A stretch of 64,000 nt of DNA, from positions 992,001 through 1,056,000 of the forward strand of contig NZ_CP028136.1 in assembly GCF_003024155.1 (NCBI RefSeq), given 5' to 3'. This stretch comes from Christiangramia fulva. GTDB taxonomy: Bacteria > Bacteroidota > Bacteroidia > Flavobacteriales > Flavobacteriaceae. The translations under genes were made by a program, and so were the position numbers. Positions 33,760 to 44,303 of the stretch are shown here, in pieces. How positions within the stretch are numbered: the first letter of the stretch is position 1; each line of letters starts with the position of its first letter. The notes under the pieces were generated by a model. That model was not told the origin of the DNA, ran no database searches, and saw only the letters and a program-made list of their open reading frames with translations.

Positions 33760-36210
33760 ATGTATGTAGTAAAAAGAGACGGCCGCAAAGAGCCGGTGAT
33801 GTTCGACAAAATTACCGCAAGGGTAAAAAAACTTTGTTATGGTTTAAATGAACTGGTTGATCCCGTAAAAGTTGCCATGCGGGTGATTGAAGGTTTATAC
33901 GATAATGTGACCACCAGCGAACTCGATAACCTGGCAGCAGAAATTGCCGCTACCATGACCACCTCGCATCCCGATTACGCGAAACTGGCAGCTAGAATTT
34001 CAGTCTCTAACCTGCATAAGAATACGAAAAAGACCTTTTCGGAAGTAATGACCGATCTTTATGAGTACGTGAACCCGAGAACCGAAGAAAAAGCTCCGCT
34101 AATTTCCGATGAGGTTTACAAAGTGATCATGGACAACAAGGAAAAGCTTGATTCCACGATCATCTATAATCGCGATTTTGGCTATGACTATTTCGGTTTC
34201 AAAACCCTGGAGCGCTCCTATTTATTAAAAATCAACGGCGAAATTGCCGAAAGACCACAGCACATGTTAATGCGGGTTTCAGTAGGTATCCATATTGATG
34301 ACCTGGATGCGGCCATTGAGACCTATGAGCTGATGTCGAAGAAATATTTTACGCACGCTACTCCTACTTTATTCAATTCTGGTACCCCGAAACCTCAAAT
34401 GTCGTCCTGTTTCCTTTTAACGATGCAGGACGATAGCATTGAGGGGATCTACGACACCCTTAAGCAAACAGCAAAAATATCGCAATCGGCCGGAGGGATA
34501 GGCCTTTCTATTCACAATGTCAGGGCTACGGGATCATACATTTCCGGGACGAATGGAACTTCTAACGGAATCGTGCCAATGCTTCGTGTGTTCAATGATA
34601 CCGCCCGCTACGTGGACCAGGGTGGTGGAAAGCGAAAAGGTTCTTTTGCAATTTATGTCGAGCCATGGCACGCCGATATCTTCGATTTCCTTGACCTGAA
34701 AAAGAATCACGGCAAAGAAGAAATGCGTGCCCGGGATCTTTTCTACGCCATGTGGATGCCCGACCTTTTTATGAAACGTGTTCAGGAAGATGGGAAATGG
34801 ACGCTGATGTGTCCGCACGAGTGCCCCGGACTTTATGACACCTATGGTGAAGAATTTGAAAACCTGTATGAAAAATACGAAACCGAAGGTAAAGGTCGCA
34901 GAAGCATAAAAGCCCGCGAGCTTTGGGAAAAGATCCTGGAATCTCAAATCGAAACCGGTACGCCTTATATGCTCTATAAAGACGCGGCGAACAGGAAATC
35001 GAATCAGAAAAATATTGGAGTGATCAGGTCTTCGAACCTGTGTACCGAAATTTTAGAATACACCAGCAAAGATGAAGTTGCGGTTTGTAACCTGGCTTCC
35101 ATCGCGCTGCCCATGTTCGTAAAAGGAGATGAATTCGATCATAAGGAACTTTTCAAGATCACCAAAAGGGTTACCAAAAACCTGAATAAGGTGATCGATC
35201 GCAATTTCTATCCGGTAAAAGAAGCAGAGAATTCCAATATGCGCCATCGTCCTGTGGGATTGGGTGTACAGGGACTTGCCGACGCTTTCATTAAACTTCG
35301 ACTACCTTTTACTTCAGACGAGGCTAAAAAGTTAAATCAAGAGATCTTCGAAACCCTTTATTTCGCGGCTGTAACGGCTTCTATGGAACTTGCTAAAGAA
35401 GAAGGTCCGTATTCAACATTCAAAGGTTCACCTATAAGCAAGGGGGAATTCCAGTACAACCTCTGGGGCATTAAAGACGAGGATCTCAGCGGAAGATGGG
35501 ATTGGGCAAAACTGCGCAAGCAGGTTAAAAAGAACGGTGTGAGAAACTCGCTTTTATTAGCGCCAATGCCCACTGCTTCCACTTCTCAAATTTTAGGAAA
35601 TAACGAAGCTTTTGAACCTTACACCTCAAACATTTATACCCGACGCGTTCTTTCCGGAGAATTTATCGTGGTAAATAAACATCTATTGGAAGACCTTGTT
35701 TCCCGCGATTTGTGGAACGATGATGTGAAAAATGCCATCATGCGAAACAATGGTTCGGTTCAGGAAATTGATGTGATCCCTCAGGACCTTAAAGATCTTT
35801 ACAAGACCGTTTGGGAGATGAGTATGAAAGACATTATCGATATGTCCCGCCAGCGGGGGTATTTTATAGACCAGTCTCAATCGCTCAACCTGTTCATGGA
35901 AAATGCGAATTTCAGCAAGCTTACTTCCATGCATTTTTACGCGTGGAAAAGCGGCCTCAAAACAGGAATGTATTACCTGCGAACCAAGAGCGCGGTAGAC
36001 GCGATCAAATTCACCCTCGAAAAAGAAACTAAAAAAGAGCCTGTACAGGAAGCTGTACCTGCGCGTGCCGCTGAAAAATTACAGGAAAACAAAACCAAAA
36101 TCGTTTCCCAACCTGAAGGCGAAGGCGCCTTAACCCCGGAGGAACTTCGGGCACTGATCGCTCAAAGTAAGGAAAGCGAGGGAGATGACTGCTTAATGTG
36201 CGGATCTTAG
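33760..36210 (+). CDS. nrdA: Ribonucleotide reductase class I, large (alpha) subunit
   Basis: The 816-residue catalytic subunit starts with an ATP-cone ([20 protein letters not shown], residues 1-90), so activity is probably regulated by ATP/dATP. The barrel shows [20 protein letters not shown] with the first active-site Cys, [20 protein letters not shown] with the second active-site Cys block, and [18 protein letters not shown], which carries typical R1 residues. The C-terminal CLMCGS is the shuttle thiol pair reduced by thioredoxin or glutaredoxin. It reduces ribonucleotides to deoxyribonucleotides together with NrdB. A long palindromic repeat with a T-run follows. Confidence 0.95.
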   Translation: MYVVKRDGRKEPVMFDKITARVKKLCYGLNELVDPVKVAMRVIEGLYDNVTTSELDNLAAEIAATMTTSHPDYAKLAARISVSNLHKNTKKTFSEVMTDLYEYVNPRTEEKAPLISDEVYKVIMDNKEKLDSTIIYNRDFGYDYFGFKTLERSYLLKINGEIAERPQHMLMRVSVGIHIDDLDAAIETYELMSKKYFTHATPTLFNSGTPKPQMSSCFLLTMQDDSIEGIYDTLKQTAKISQSAGGIGLSIHNVRATGSYISGTNGTSNGIVPMLRVFNDTARYVDQGGGKRKGSFAIYVEPWHADIFDFLDLKKNHGKEEMRARDLFYAMWMPDLFMKRVQEDGKWTLMCPHECPGLYDTYGEEFENLYEKYETEGKGRRSIKARELWEKILESQIETGTPYMLYKDAANRKSNQKNIGVIRSSNLCTEILEYTSKDEVAVCNLASIALPMFVKGDEFDHKELFKITKRVTKNLNKVIDRNFYPVKEAENSNMRHRPVGLGVQGLADAFIKLRLPFTSDEAKKLNQEIFETLYFAAVTASMELAKEEGPYSTFKGSPISKGEFQYNLWGIKDEDLSGRWDWAKLRKQVKKNGVRNSLLLAPMPTASTSQILGNNEAFEPYTSNIYTRRVLSGEFIVVNKHLLEDLVSRDLWNDDVKNAIMRNNGSVQEIDVIPQDLKDLYKTVWEMSMKDIIDMSRQRGYFIDQSQSLNLFMENANFSKLTSMHFYAWKSGLKTGMYYLRTKSAVDAIKFTLEKETKKEPVQEAVPARAAEKLQENKTKIVSQPEGEGALTPEELRALIAQSKESEGDDCLMCGS

Positions 36211-36512
36211 ACCTTTTTTTGCCATAATTGTTTTTAAGAAGGCCGTTTGAAAAGTTTAAAAAATCGTCATCCTGAATTTATTTCAGGATCTTAAAAAGAA
36301 GCTGAATTAAGCCTGCCTGCAGGTAGGTAGGTTCAGCTTGACGTAAAAAAGACTTTTCAGACGGTTTCTTTTTTTTGGGCTCCCGCAGATATACATGAAA
36401 ATGAAATCTCCTATAAAATTAGAAGTGCTATTTTCAATGTTTATAATACTTTTGGAAAAATCCTATTTAAGATTATCGAAAATAGGCGTAATCACCGGGA
36501 AAATTTATTATT
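36211..36512. other. Intergenic region holding a palindromic repeat
   Basis: 302 bp between nrdA and the dGTPase gene. The first part contains the long palindromic repeat at 36238-36368; the remaining 140 bp are AT-rich without a recognisable element. Confidence 0.6.
36238..36368. repeat. Long imperfect palindrome, probable dispersed intergenic repeat and terminator
   Basis: The outer arms GAAGGCCGTTTGAAAAG (36238-36254) and CTTTTCAGACGGTTTC (36353-36368) pair. Inside, CGTCA pairs with TGACG, and two further hairpins are nested: CCTGAA/TTTCAGG and AGCTGAA/TTCAGCT around a GCCTGCCTGCAGGTAGG core. The GTCATCCTGAATTTATTTCAGG unit resembles sequences dispersed in many flavobacterial genomes. A run of eight T follows the right arm, so it can also end nrdA transcription. 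Confidence 0.6.
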
Positions 36513-37859
36513 ATGAACTGGGAACAGCTGCTATCATTAAAAAGATTCGGAGACAAACATAAAAGACTTAGAAAAGAACAAAATGAGACCCGGCTGGGCT
36601 TTGAAGTAGATTACGACAGGATCATTTTTTCTTCCGCTTTCCGAAGCCTTCAGGATAAAACCCAGGTCATCCCGCTTTCCAAAACCGATTTTGTCCACAC
36701 CCGTCTCACCCACAGCCTTGAAGTTTCTGTTGTAGGAAGATCTTTGGGCAGACTTACCGGCCAAAAACTGCTGGAAAAACATCCGCATCTTCGAGATACT
36801 TTCGGTTACCAGATGAACGATTTTGGAGCCATAGTCGCCGCGGCGGCACTTGCTCACGACATTGGGAATCCGCCTTTCGGGCACTCCGGAGAAAAAGCCA
36901 TTGGCGAATATTTCAGCCACGGAAATGGTAAAAGATTCAAAGAACAGCTAACTGATGAACAGTATCAGGACCTGATAAAATTTGAAGGAAACGCGAACGG
37001 ATTCAAAATATTAACCGAAAACAGGCCTGGGATCGAAGGTGGTCTGAGGCTTTCCTATGCTACTTTAGGTGCTTTCACAAAATATCCCAAGGAATCTCTT
37101 CCGCATAAACCTTCAGCAAAAATCGGGGATAAGAAATTCGGATTTTTCCAAAGCGAAAAAGAAATTTTTGAAGAGGTCGCTGAAGAACTCGGACTCGAAA
37201 AGACCCGTGAGGGTCAAAATATCGGATATTCGCGGCATCCGCTGGCTTTTCTCGTGGAGGCCGCCGATGATATTTGTTATACCATTATCGATTTTGAAGA
37301 CGGCATTAACCTTGGGCTGATCGATGAAGATTACGCGCTGGAATACCTCATCAAACTGGTAAAAGACAATATCAACACTTCCAAATACAATCAGCTGAAA
37401 AGCACTGCCGATCGGCTTGCTTATCTCCGCGCCCTCGCGATCAACACGCTAATCACTGAAGCTGCTGAGATTTTCCTTAAAAATGAGGAAGCCATTCTAA
37501 ATGGCCAATTTCATCAATCGCTTTTCGATAAGAGCAGTTACGAGGCGCAAATAAAAGATATCATTAAGATCAGTATTGAAAAAATTTACCAGAGCGAAGA
37601 AGTGATCAGTAAGGAAATTGCGGGTTACCGGATGCTTTCTTATTTGCTGGACATTTACACAAAAGCACTCCTGGCAGAAGGACAGGAAGAAAATTCAAAT
37701 TTCACCAGGTTGGTTTTGAAATCGGTCCCAGAGCTAAGGCCGCTTCAGGATAAAAATTCGGTATATGGCAAACTAATAGGAATCTGTTCTTATACCGCCT
37801 CGTTAACCGATGGAATGACGGTGGCTTCCTTTAAAAAATACCAGGGACAGAGTCTTTAG
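36513..37859 (+). CDS. dgt: Deoxyguanosinetriphosphate triphosphohydrolase (dGTPase), HD domain
   Basis: The 448-residue cytosolic protein is an HD-superfamily dNTPase. Visible elements: FSSAFRSLQDKTQV near the N-terminus, THSLEVSVVGRSLG with the first metal His, AAALAHDIGNPPFGHSGE with the HD pair, and a later EAADDICYTIIDFEDG with the fourth metal ligand. It hydrolyses dGTP (and often other dNTPs) to the nucleoside and triphosphate. Placement next to ribonucleotide reductase puts dNTP synthesis and breakdown side by side. It overlaps the convergent DUF3078 gene by 4 bp. Confidence 0.92.
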   Translation: MNWEQLLSLKRFGDKHKRLRKEQNETRLGFEVDYDRIIFSSAFRSLQDKTQVIPLSKTDFVHTRLTHSLEVSVVGRSLGRLTGQKLLEKHPHLRDTFGYQMNDFGAIVAAAALAHDIGNPPFGHSGEKAIGEYFSHGNGKRFKEQLTDEQYQDLIKFEGNANGFKILTENRPGIEGGLRLSYATLGAFTKYPKESLPHKPSAKIGDKKFGFFQSEKEIFEEVAEELGLEKTREGQNIGYSRHPLAFLVEAADDICYTIIDFEDGINLGLIDEDYALEYLIKLVKDNINTSKYNQLKSTADRLAYLRALAINTLITEAAEIFLKNEEAILNGQFHQSLFDKSSYEAQIKDIIKISIEKIYQSEEVISKEIAGYRMLSYLLDIYTKALLAEGQEENSNFTRLVLKSVPELRPLQDKNSVYGKLIGICSYTASLTDGMTVASFKKYQGQSL

Positions 37860-38848
37860 AATTCATAAACAAGGCCTACTCCCAGCATTTGTTTTAGCTG
37901 AATTCTGGGACCAAAAGTTTCCAGCTTTCCATCTCCATTGGTGTCTTCTTTGTATTTCACATCGTCATCATACCGAATATGGGAGCCAACATTCGCTTTT
38001 ACAAAATCGTTCACTTTCATGTTGAAGTTGAGCTGCCAGTCAACATCGATATTTCCGAAATTATTCAGATAATCGGAATACAGGCTAAGCTGATTATCAA
38101 GTTTAATATTTTCCCAAACCTCTTTGTGGTACTCACTAGTAACCAGGAAACCAAATTCAGTTCTCATATTTTCCCCTTTCTCGATGATGTTCCCAAGCTC
38201 ATCTTTCTTTGCCGGGGTAACACCAAACATCCCTTCATTGGCCAGGCGTTGGTCCAGAACAAAGGTAGATTTAAAAGTTAGAGGCGAAAGATACAAAGTA
38301 AGATCTTCATCAGGATCGGAATACTCCGTCCCAACCCCTAAGAAAGTATATCCCGGAGCCATAAATTTTGAAATAGCTTTTTCGCGATCTGGATATTTAT
38401 AACCTTTGGAAAACTGTGTATGAAAGCTGAATTTTCCGGAATAATACCAGTGCGCGGTACTGTCGCTTCGGAAACCAAAAGAAGAACTCAGTTTGAGCTC
38501 ATCGTCAGTTTTTCTTATTTCGCGGCCTTCCTGGGCATTTATTCCATATCGCAAGGAAGCTGAATTTTTCCACAGGGTAAGGTCCTTTTTGAAATCCCGT
38601 TCAAAATTTGAATAGAAAAGAGCAGAAATCGAATTATTACCACCGGAGTTCCAGTTTAAAAAAGCTACTTCGGTAAGATTTACCCCAAAAGTATTCTTTT
38701 CGGTCCAGTAAACCAGCATCGTATCAGAGGTGGTAGTATCTTTAGAAGCAGTCGCCGTGGTATCACTTACCGCAAAATGGGTAAAATCTGTAGCTAATGA
38801 TTTAAGACTAATTAAAAGGGAAAAAATCAGTAGGATTTGGAGCTTCAT
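37856..38848 (-). CDS. DUF3078 outer-membrane-type protein
   Basis: The 330-residue protein has a signal peptide (LLISLKSLATDF) and then a Thr/Ser-rich segment and alternating amphipathic strands of the kind found in small outer-membrane barrels (VNLTEVAFLNWNSGGNNSIS, WKNSASLRYGINAQEG), ending in an aromatic residue (VGLVYEF). The family, DUF3078, is restricted largely to Bacteroidota and has no known function. A barrel in the outer membrane is inferred from the strand pattern and terminal Phe. It lies 39 bp downstream of dxs on the same strand and may be co-transcribed. Confidence 0.88.
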   Translation of the reverse strand: MKLQILLIFSLLISLKSLATDFTHFAVSDTTATASKDTTTSDTMLVYWTEKNTFGVNLTEVAFLNWNSGGNNSISALFYSNFERDFKKDLTLWKNSASLRYGINAQEGREIRKTDDELKLSSSFGFRSDSTAHWYYSGKFSFHTQFSKGYKYPDREKAISKFMAPGYTFLGVGTEYSDPDEDLTLYLSPLTFKSTFVLDQRLANEGMFGVTPAKKDELGNIIEKGENMRTEFGFLVTSEYHKEVWENIKLDNQLSLYSDYLNNFGNIDVDWQLNFNMKVNDFVKANVGSHIRYDDDVKYKEDTNGDGKLETFGPRIQLKQMLGVGLVYEF

Positions 38849-38887
38849 TAATTCGTTCAGGTTTTCAGATTTGCAAAAATAAAAAAA

Positions 38888-40657
38888 TCACAACAGAGAT
38901 TCCAGCTTTTGCCTTATTCCTTGAACGTGAATTCCGGCAATTTCTTGTAATTCTGTTACACTTCCTTGAAAAATAAATGTATCTGGTACGCCTAAAACAA
39001 TTATTTGCCCTTTATAGCCCTGCTCCGAAGCGAATTCCATTACTGCGCTTCCAAATCCGCCTTTTTTAACTCCATCTTCCACGGTGAGTATTATTTTGAA
39101 TTTTTTAAAAATATTTTTCAGAAGCTCCTCGTCCAGAGGTTTCACGAAACGCAGATCAAAATGGGCGATTTTTGAATTATTTTTCATTTGCAGAATTGCT
39201 TCGGAAGCATTCGCTGCCATATTTCCAATGGTCAAAACGGCAATTTCAGTACCTTCTTTCAGCTGTTCGCCTTTTCCGAAAGGAACTTTCTGAAATGGGA
39301 GTTTCCATTCTTTTAAAACTCCTCTTCCACGAGGATAACGAATCAAAATGGGATTTTCAATTCCCAGCTGAACGGTATAAAGCAAATTCCGCAATTCTAT
39401 TTCATTGCGGGGCGCGGCGATCATTAAATTGGGAATGGCACGCGAATAAGCAATATCAAAAACACCGTGATGGGTGGCGCCATCTTCGCCAACAAGTCCG
39501 GCCCGATCAAGGCAAAAAATAACCGGCAGATTCTGCAAAGCGACATCATGGATCAATTGATCGTAGGCCCTTTGCAAAAAGGTTGAATAGATCGCGCAAA
39601 AAACGGTAAATCCCTGAGTGGCCATTCCCGCCGAAAGGGTTACTGCATGCTGTTCGGCAATTCCCACATCGAAAGCGCGCTCTGGAAAAGCTTCCATCAT
39701 GTATTTAAGGGAACTTCCGGTAGGCATGGCTGGCGTGATCCCGATGATCTTCTCATTCTTTTCAGCCAGTTCAACCAGCGTCAATCCGAATACATCCTGA
39801 TATTTTGAAGGCAGGCCGTTGGTTTCTTTTTTGAGCAATTCGCCGGTTTCCGGTTCAAATTTTCCCGGCGCATGATATTTTACCTGATCTTCTTCGGCCT
39901 TTTTAAGGCCTTTGCCTTTTTTTGTTATAATATGCAGAAATTTGGGGCCTTCGATGGTTTTCATTTCTTCAAGAATATCGATCAGCCCGTCGAGATCATG
40001 ACCATCTACAGGTCCGAAATATTTGAAGTTCAGCGCCTCGATCATATTACTACTGGCAGGTTTATGGCCGATCCTGGCTTTGGTAAGGTATTCTTTTAAA
40101 GCGCCCACGCTGGGATCGATCCCAATTGCATTGTCATTCAGGATCACCAGTAGATCGGCATCGGTCACTCCGGCGTGATTCAATCCTTCAAAGGCCATTC
40201 CGCTGGCAATAGATGCGTCCCCAATCACTGCAATATGATGTCTTTTTTCTCCTTTTAACTTAGAAGCGATCGCCATTCCCAAGGCCGCGGAAATGGAGGT
40301 GGAAGAATGACCCGTGCCGAAGGCATCGTATTCACTTTCAGACCGATTAGGAAATCCGCTTATACCGTTTAACTGGCGATTCGTATGAAAAATATTTTTC
40401 CTGCCAGTTAAAATCTTATGGCCATAGGCCTGGTGTCCCACATCCCAGATAAGAAGATCGTCTGGAGTGTTATAGCTATAATGCAGTGCGATAGTGAGCT
40501 CAACAACACCAAGGCTGGCACCTAAATGTCCTTCTTTGGTCGCGACAATATTAATGATATATCTGCGTAGTTCTGCAGCAAGTTTCTGAAGCTCCTTCCT
40601 TTCCAGTTTACGAAGGTCTTCAGGGGATTTGATCTTATTTAAAATTTCGTTTGTCAT
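38888..40657 (-). CDS. dxs: 1-deoxy-D-xylulose-5-phosphate synthase
   Basis: The 589-residue thiamine-diphosphate enzyme makes DXP from pyruvate and glyceraldehyde-3-phosphate, the first step of the non-mevalonate isoprenoid pathway. Family blocks: KEGHLGASLGVVELTIAL, WDVGHQAYGHKILTGR, VIGDASIASGMAFEGLNHAG, then ILNDNAIGI (ThDP/Mg site), the EQHAVTLSAGMA block with the catalytic Glu, and IRYPRG. The ATG at 40657 is chosen over a TTG nine bases upstream. It is slightly shorter than E. coli Dxs (620). It is divergent from tadA, with 58 bp between the two starts. Confidence 0.94.
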   Translation of the reverse strand: MTNEILNKIKSPEDLRKLERKELQKLAAELRRYIINIVATKEGHLGASLGVVELTIALHYSYNTPDDLLIWDVGHQAYGHKILTGRKNIFHTNRQLNGISGFPNRSESEYDAFGTGHSSTSISAALGMAIASKLKGEKRHHIAVIGDASIASGMAFEGLNHAGVTDADLLVILNDNAIGIDPSVGALKEYLTKARIGHKPASSNMIEALNFKYFGPVDGHDLDGLIDILEEMKTIEGPKFLHIITKKGKGLKKAEEDQVKYHAPGKFEPETGELLKKETNGLPSKYQDVFGLTLVELAEKNEKIIGITPAMPTGSSLKYMMEAFPERAFDVGIAEQHAVTLSAGMATQGFTVFCAIYSTFLQRAYDQLIHDVALQNLPVIFCLDRAGLVGEDGATHHGVFDIAYSRAIPNLMIAAPRNEIELRNLLYTVQLGIENPILIRYPRGRGVLKEWKLPFQKVPFGKGEQLKEGTEIAVLTIGNMAANASEAILQMKNNSKIAHFDLRFVKPLDEELLKNIFKKFKIILTVEDGVKKGGFGSAVMEFASEQGYKGQIIVLGVPDTFIFQGSVTELQEIAGIHVQGIRQKLESLL

Positions 40658-40715
40658 GCTGAGCAAAGTTACATTATGCGGACTGAAATTTTTATCTTTC
40701 CGGAAATTTCCGAAG

Positions 40716-41165
40716 ATGTTAGCTCCCTATAACGACGAATATTTTATGAAAAAGGCTCTGGAAGAGGCCAAAACCGCTTATGAAAAAGGTGAAATCCCGG
40801 TAGGCGTGGTGGTAGTGATCAACGACCGCATCATCGCTCGCGGACATAATTTAACCGAAACTCTCAATGATGTGACCGCTCATGCTGAAATGCAGGCGAT
40901 CACCGCGGCAGCTGATTTCCTTGGCGGAAAATACCTTCAAAACTGTACGATGTATATCACCCTGGAGCCCTGCCAGATGTGTGCCGGCGCACTTTACTGG
41001 AGCCAGATCTCAAAAATTGTGTTTGGAGCCAAAGATCCTCAGCGCGGTTACAGAAAATTCGGTGTGCAACTACACCCTAAAACGGAAGTAGAATCAGGAA
41101 TTTTAGAAAAAGAATGTGGTGCTCTTTTAAAGCGTTTTTTTATAGAAAAACGGAACCTGAACTAA
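40716..41165 (+). CDS. tadA: TadA-like tRNA adenosine(34) deaminase
   Basis: The start is placed at 40716 (MLAPYND), since upstream sequence overlaps the dxs promoter side and lacks family similarity. The 149-residue zinc deaminase shows EIPVGVVVVINDRIIARGHN, HAEMQAITAAA (zinc His and catalytic Glu) and LEPCQMCAGALYWSQI (two zinc Cys). This is the TadA pattern; it converts A34 to inosine in tRNA-Arg. Guanine deaminase, a close relative, is a less likely alternative. It is convergent with the laminarin locus. Confidence 0.88.
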   Translation: MLAPYNDEYFMKKALEEAKTAYEKGEIPVGVVVVINDRIIARGHNLTETLNDVTAHAEMQAITAAADFLGGKYLQNCTMYITLEPCQMCAGALYWSQISKIVFGAKDPQRGYRKFGVQLHPKTEVESGILEKECGALLKRFFIEKRNLN

Positions 41166-41213
41166 AAAAAGAGGGTTATGGCTTAAACTATTCGCCCAGA
41201 TTCCGTTTGAAGT

Positions 41214-41981
41214 CTATTTTTTCTGCGTCACTTTGATATAATCAACATAAAATTTGGCAGGAAAAACCGAATCATCTACTTCCGGGCCACCAAAATTTCC
41301 GCCTATCGCCATGTTTACCAGCAGGTAAAAATCTTTTCTGAAAGGATAATTTTCCTCATCATAGGCTTCCGGAGTGAATTTATACAGGGAATTTCCGTCA
41401 ACGAAAAATTCAATAAAATTTTCATTCCACTTCACATTGTAGGTATGGTAGCCTTCTTCAATATTTTCGATCTTCGTCTTTTTGGAGCTGCCATCATCGC
41501 CATGGCCTGCTGGCGTATGAAGCGTGGTATAAACCATATGCGGCTCCCTTCCCACGTATTCCAGCATATCAATCTCTCCACTTGCCGGCCATCCTACCTG
41601 GTCGATATCGGCACCTAACATCCACACTGCGGGCCAAAGGCCTTTCCCGGCAGCCAGTTTTGCACGAAACTCAACCTCACCATATTTGAACTCAAATTTG
41701 TCTTTAGTGGTAATCCTTCCGGAATAGTATTCTCCGTCCTTCTTCGCCGCAGTAATTACAAGTTTTCCGTCTTCTACAGTCACATAATCGCGATCATAGA
41801 TCTCCAGTTCATTATTTCCCCAGCCGCAAATATCGGGACAGCCGTCACCTTCTTCATAATTCCAGGTATCCATATCAAGGTGGTCCCCGTTGAAATTTTC
41901 CTCGAAAATAACCTCTTTTTGAGCCGTAAGACTAAAGATATTTCCCAGCAAAAGCAGTATTAATCCGTACGCAACATTCAT
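41214..41981 (-). CDS. GH16 endo-beta-1,3-glucanase (laminarinase)
   Basis: The 255-residue protein has a signal peptide ending near TAQ (18-20) and one GH16 domain. The catalytic motif is GEIDMLEYVG: nucleophile Glu135, Asp137 and acid/base Glu140. The extra residue in ExDxxE (a beta-bulge) is that of laminarinases rather than lichenases. WPAVWMLGADIDQVGWP and the C-terminal YVDYIKV are also typical. It would cut laminarin or mixed-linkage glucan in the periplasm. It is the last gene of the leftward beta-glucan locus, 4 bp after the GH3 gene. Confidence 0.92.
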   Translation of the reverse strand: MNVAYGLILLLLGNIFSLTAQKEVIFEENFNGDHLDMDTWNYEEGDGCPDICGWGNNELEIYDRDYVTVEDGKLVITAAKKDGEYYSGRITTKDKFEFKYGEVEFRAKLAAGKGLWPAVWMLGADIDQVGWPASGEIDMLEYVGREPHMVYTTLHTPAGHGDDGSSKKTKIENIEEGYHTYNVKWNENFIEFFVDGNSLYKFTPEAYDEENYPFRKDFYLLVNMAIGGNFGGPEVDDSVFPAKFYVDYIKVTQKK

Positions 41982-41985
41982 GATT

Positions 41986-44253
41986 TTATTGTTTTATGAA
42001 TTCAAAGTCGGTGTTTTGTACCTCTTCAGAATTTCCACCGATCATCACCTCGAATTCCCCTGGTTCGGTCACCCATTCACCGGCAGCATCATAGAATTCA
42101 AGCATTTTTTCATCAATATTGAATTCCACCGTCTTTGTTTCTCCCGGAGCAAGCTCCACCAGTTTAAAACCTTTCAATTCTTTTACAGGCCTTGCCAGGC
42201 TGGCAACTTTATCTCTTAAATAGAATTGCACCACTTCGCGGCCCGCAAGGTTTCCCGTATTGGTAACGTCAACTTTGACCGAAATACTATCTCCGGCATT
42301 CATTTTATCGGAAGAAAGCCGTGGAGCACTATATTTAAAAGTGGTATAGCTCAATCCGTAACCAAAAGGATAAAGAGGACCATTTTCAATATCGGTATAA
42401 TGAGAAGAAGTTACCACACCGGGAGTGTAGGGTCTTCCTGTGTTTTTATGATTATAATACAGAGGTTCCTGGCCAACGGCATGTGGAAAAGAAACAGGCA
42501 ATTTTCCTGAAGGATTGTATTTTCCATAAAGCACATCGGCAATGGCATTCCCACTTTCTGTTCCCAGCTGCCAGGCTTCCACGATCGCTGGAATATTTTT
42601 AGCAGACCAGGTGATCTCCATCGGGCGGCCATTAATTAAAACCAGAACGATATTTTTGTTCACCTCATAAACCTTTTTCAGAAGTTCTTTTTGAAGACCG
42701 GCAAGATCTATATTCGTCTGGCTTCGTCCTTCTCCGGTCTGGAAAGCATCTTCACCCAGGACCATTACCACAACATCGGCGGCTTTAGCCTTTTCCACGG
42801 CTTCAGGGATTCCTGAACGATCGGTTTCATTGATCTTCAAAGGAACAAGGAAACTTTTTTCGCCCATTCCAAGGTCTACTCCTTTAGCATAGCTGATGTT
42901 TCGAGGACCCAGATTTCGAATTCCCTCCACTACTGAAACTGCAGAATTCGCTTCTCCCTGTGCACGCCAGTTTCCGATAGGAGTATCCTTATCATCAGCC
43001 AGCGGCCCGATGATCGCTATTTTCTGATTCTGTTTTAAAGGAAGAAGATTTCCTTCATTTTTAAGTAGTACGATGGATTTTCTTGCAATATCACGAGCTG
43101 TTTTGCGATGCTCTTCATAATTGACCTGCGATTTCAGGTTTTTATTGGAATAACGATATGGATCTTCAAAAAGTCCCATTTTGAACTTTACCCGAAGAAT
43201 TCTTCTAACGGCATCATCAATAATTTTTTCATCAATTTTTCCTTCTTCCACGAGTTTTTTCAAACCTGTTTCATAGGCTCCGCCTTCCATGTCCATATCG
43301 CTTCCGGCTTTAATGGCAATTTCGGCGGCTTCAATTTTATCTTTAGCTATTCCGTGGGGAATAAGCTCGGCAATAGATCCCCAGTCTGAAACAACAAATC
43401 CTTTCCAGTCCCATTTTCCTTTTAAGATTTCACGTTGTAGATATTCGCTTGCAGTGGCAGGAGTTCCATCAACCGTATTAAATGAGTTCATAAAAGTAGC
43501 TACTCCGGCATCGGCAGCTGCTTTGAACGGAGGAAGTATGAAATTATTAAGTTCAGTTTTTCCAATATTGGCAACATTGTAATCCCTGCCACCTTCCACA
43601 AAACCATAACCTGCAAAATGCTTGGCTGTCGCAGCGATAGTTTGTGGATCGGCAAGATTTTCTCCCTGGTAACCACGAACTTTCGCTTCAGCCACCCGTG
43701 AAGTCAAATAGGGATCTTCGCCTGAACCTTCCATGATCCTCCCCCAACGGGCATCTCGTGAAACATCTATCATTGGCGAAAAAGTCCAGTTTACTCCATC
43801 GGCTACCGCTTCGAGGGCCGCAATCTTCGCAGATTCCTGCATCGCGTCCAAATCCCAACTGGCAGTTTCTCCAAGAGGTACCGGGAAAATGGTTTTGTAC
43901 CCATGAATAACGTCATAACCAAACATCATAGGAATTTTTAATCTTGAATTCTCCATGTTCAGGCGTTGAGCGCTTTCAGTAGCTTCAGGAGAAAGCACAT
44001 TCAAAAGTGAACCCACCAAACCTTTTTTAATACGATCTTCTTTTTGCTTGTTTCCGGCATTGGTAGCGGGTCCGGTAAGATCCCAGCCTCCGTTGTACTG
44101 AACCATCTGCCCGATCTTTTCTTCAAGCGTCATGAGGTTAAGAACCGAATCTACTTTGGTTTCAACATTTTTTACGGAGCTTTTAATGTTCGATTCCTGT
44201 CCGCGACTTATAAAAGTCACTATAAACAGGATTAGAAAATATCTTTTTTTCAT
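41986..44253 (-). CDS. GH3 beta-glucosidase, periplasmic
   Basis: The 755-residue protein starts with a signal peptide and has the three-domain GH3 layout: the TIM barrel (about 30-360) with MFGYDVIHGYKTIFPVPL and FVVSDWGS (nucleophile Asp290), the alpha/beta sandwich (about 390-620) with KIAIIGPLADD and VMVLGEDAFQTGEGRS (acid/base Glu), and the C-terminal fibronectin-like domain (about 660-755). This BglX-like type releases glucose from short beta-glucans. In this locus it would finish laminari-oligosaccharides produced by the GH16 enzymes. Confidence 0.93.
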   Translation of the reverse strand: MKKRYFLILFIVTFISRGQESNIKSSVKNVETKVDSVLNLMTLEEKIGQMVQYNGGWDLTGPATNAGNKQKEDRIKKGLVGSLLNVLSPEATESAQRLNMENSRLKIPMMFGYDVIHGYKTIFPVPLGETASWDLDAMQESAKIAALEAVADGVNWTFSPMIDVSRDARWGRIMEGSGEDPYLTSRVAEAKVRGYQGENLADPQTIAATAKHFAGYGFVEGGRDYNVANIGKTELNNFILPPFKAAADAGVATFMNSFNTVDGTPATASEYLQREILKGKWDWKGFVVSDWGSIAELIPHGIAKDKIEAAEIAIKAGSDMDMEGGAYETGLKKLVEEGKIDEKIIDDAVRRILRVKFKMGLFEDPYRYSNKNLKSQVNYEEHRKTARDIARKSIVLLKNEGNLLPLKQNQKIAIIGPLADDKDTPIGNWRAQGEANSAVSVVEGIRNLGPRNISYAKGVDLGMGEKSFLVPLKINETDRSGIPEAVEKAKAADVVVMVLGEDAFQTGEGRSQTNIDLAGLQKELLKKVYEVNKNIVLVLINGRPMEITWSAKNIPAIVEAWQLGTESGNAIADVLYGKYNPSGKLPVSFPHAVGQEPLYYNHKNTGRPYTPGVVTSSHYTDIENGPLYPFGYGLSYTTFKYSAPRLSSDKMNAGDSISVKVDVTNTGNLAGREVVQFYLRDKVASLARPVKELKGFKLVELAPGETKTVEFNIDEKMLEFYDAAGEWVTEPGEFEVMIGGNSEEVQNTDFEFIKQ

Positions 44254-44303
44254 TATTGTTGGTTTTAGCAGACTATTAGTATTTATTTTTTTGAATTAAT
44301 CTA

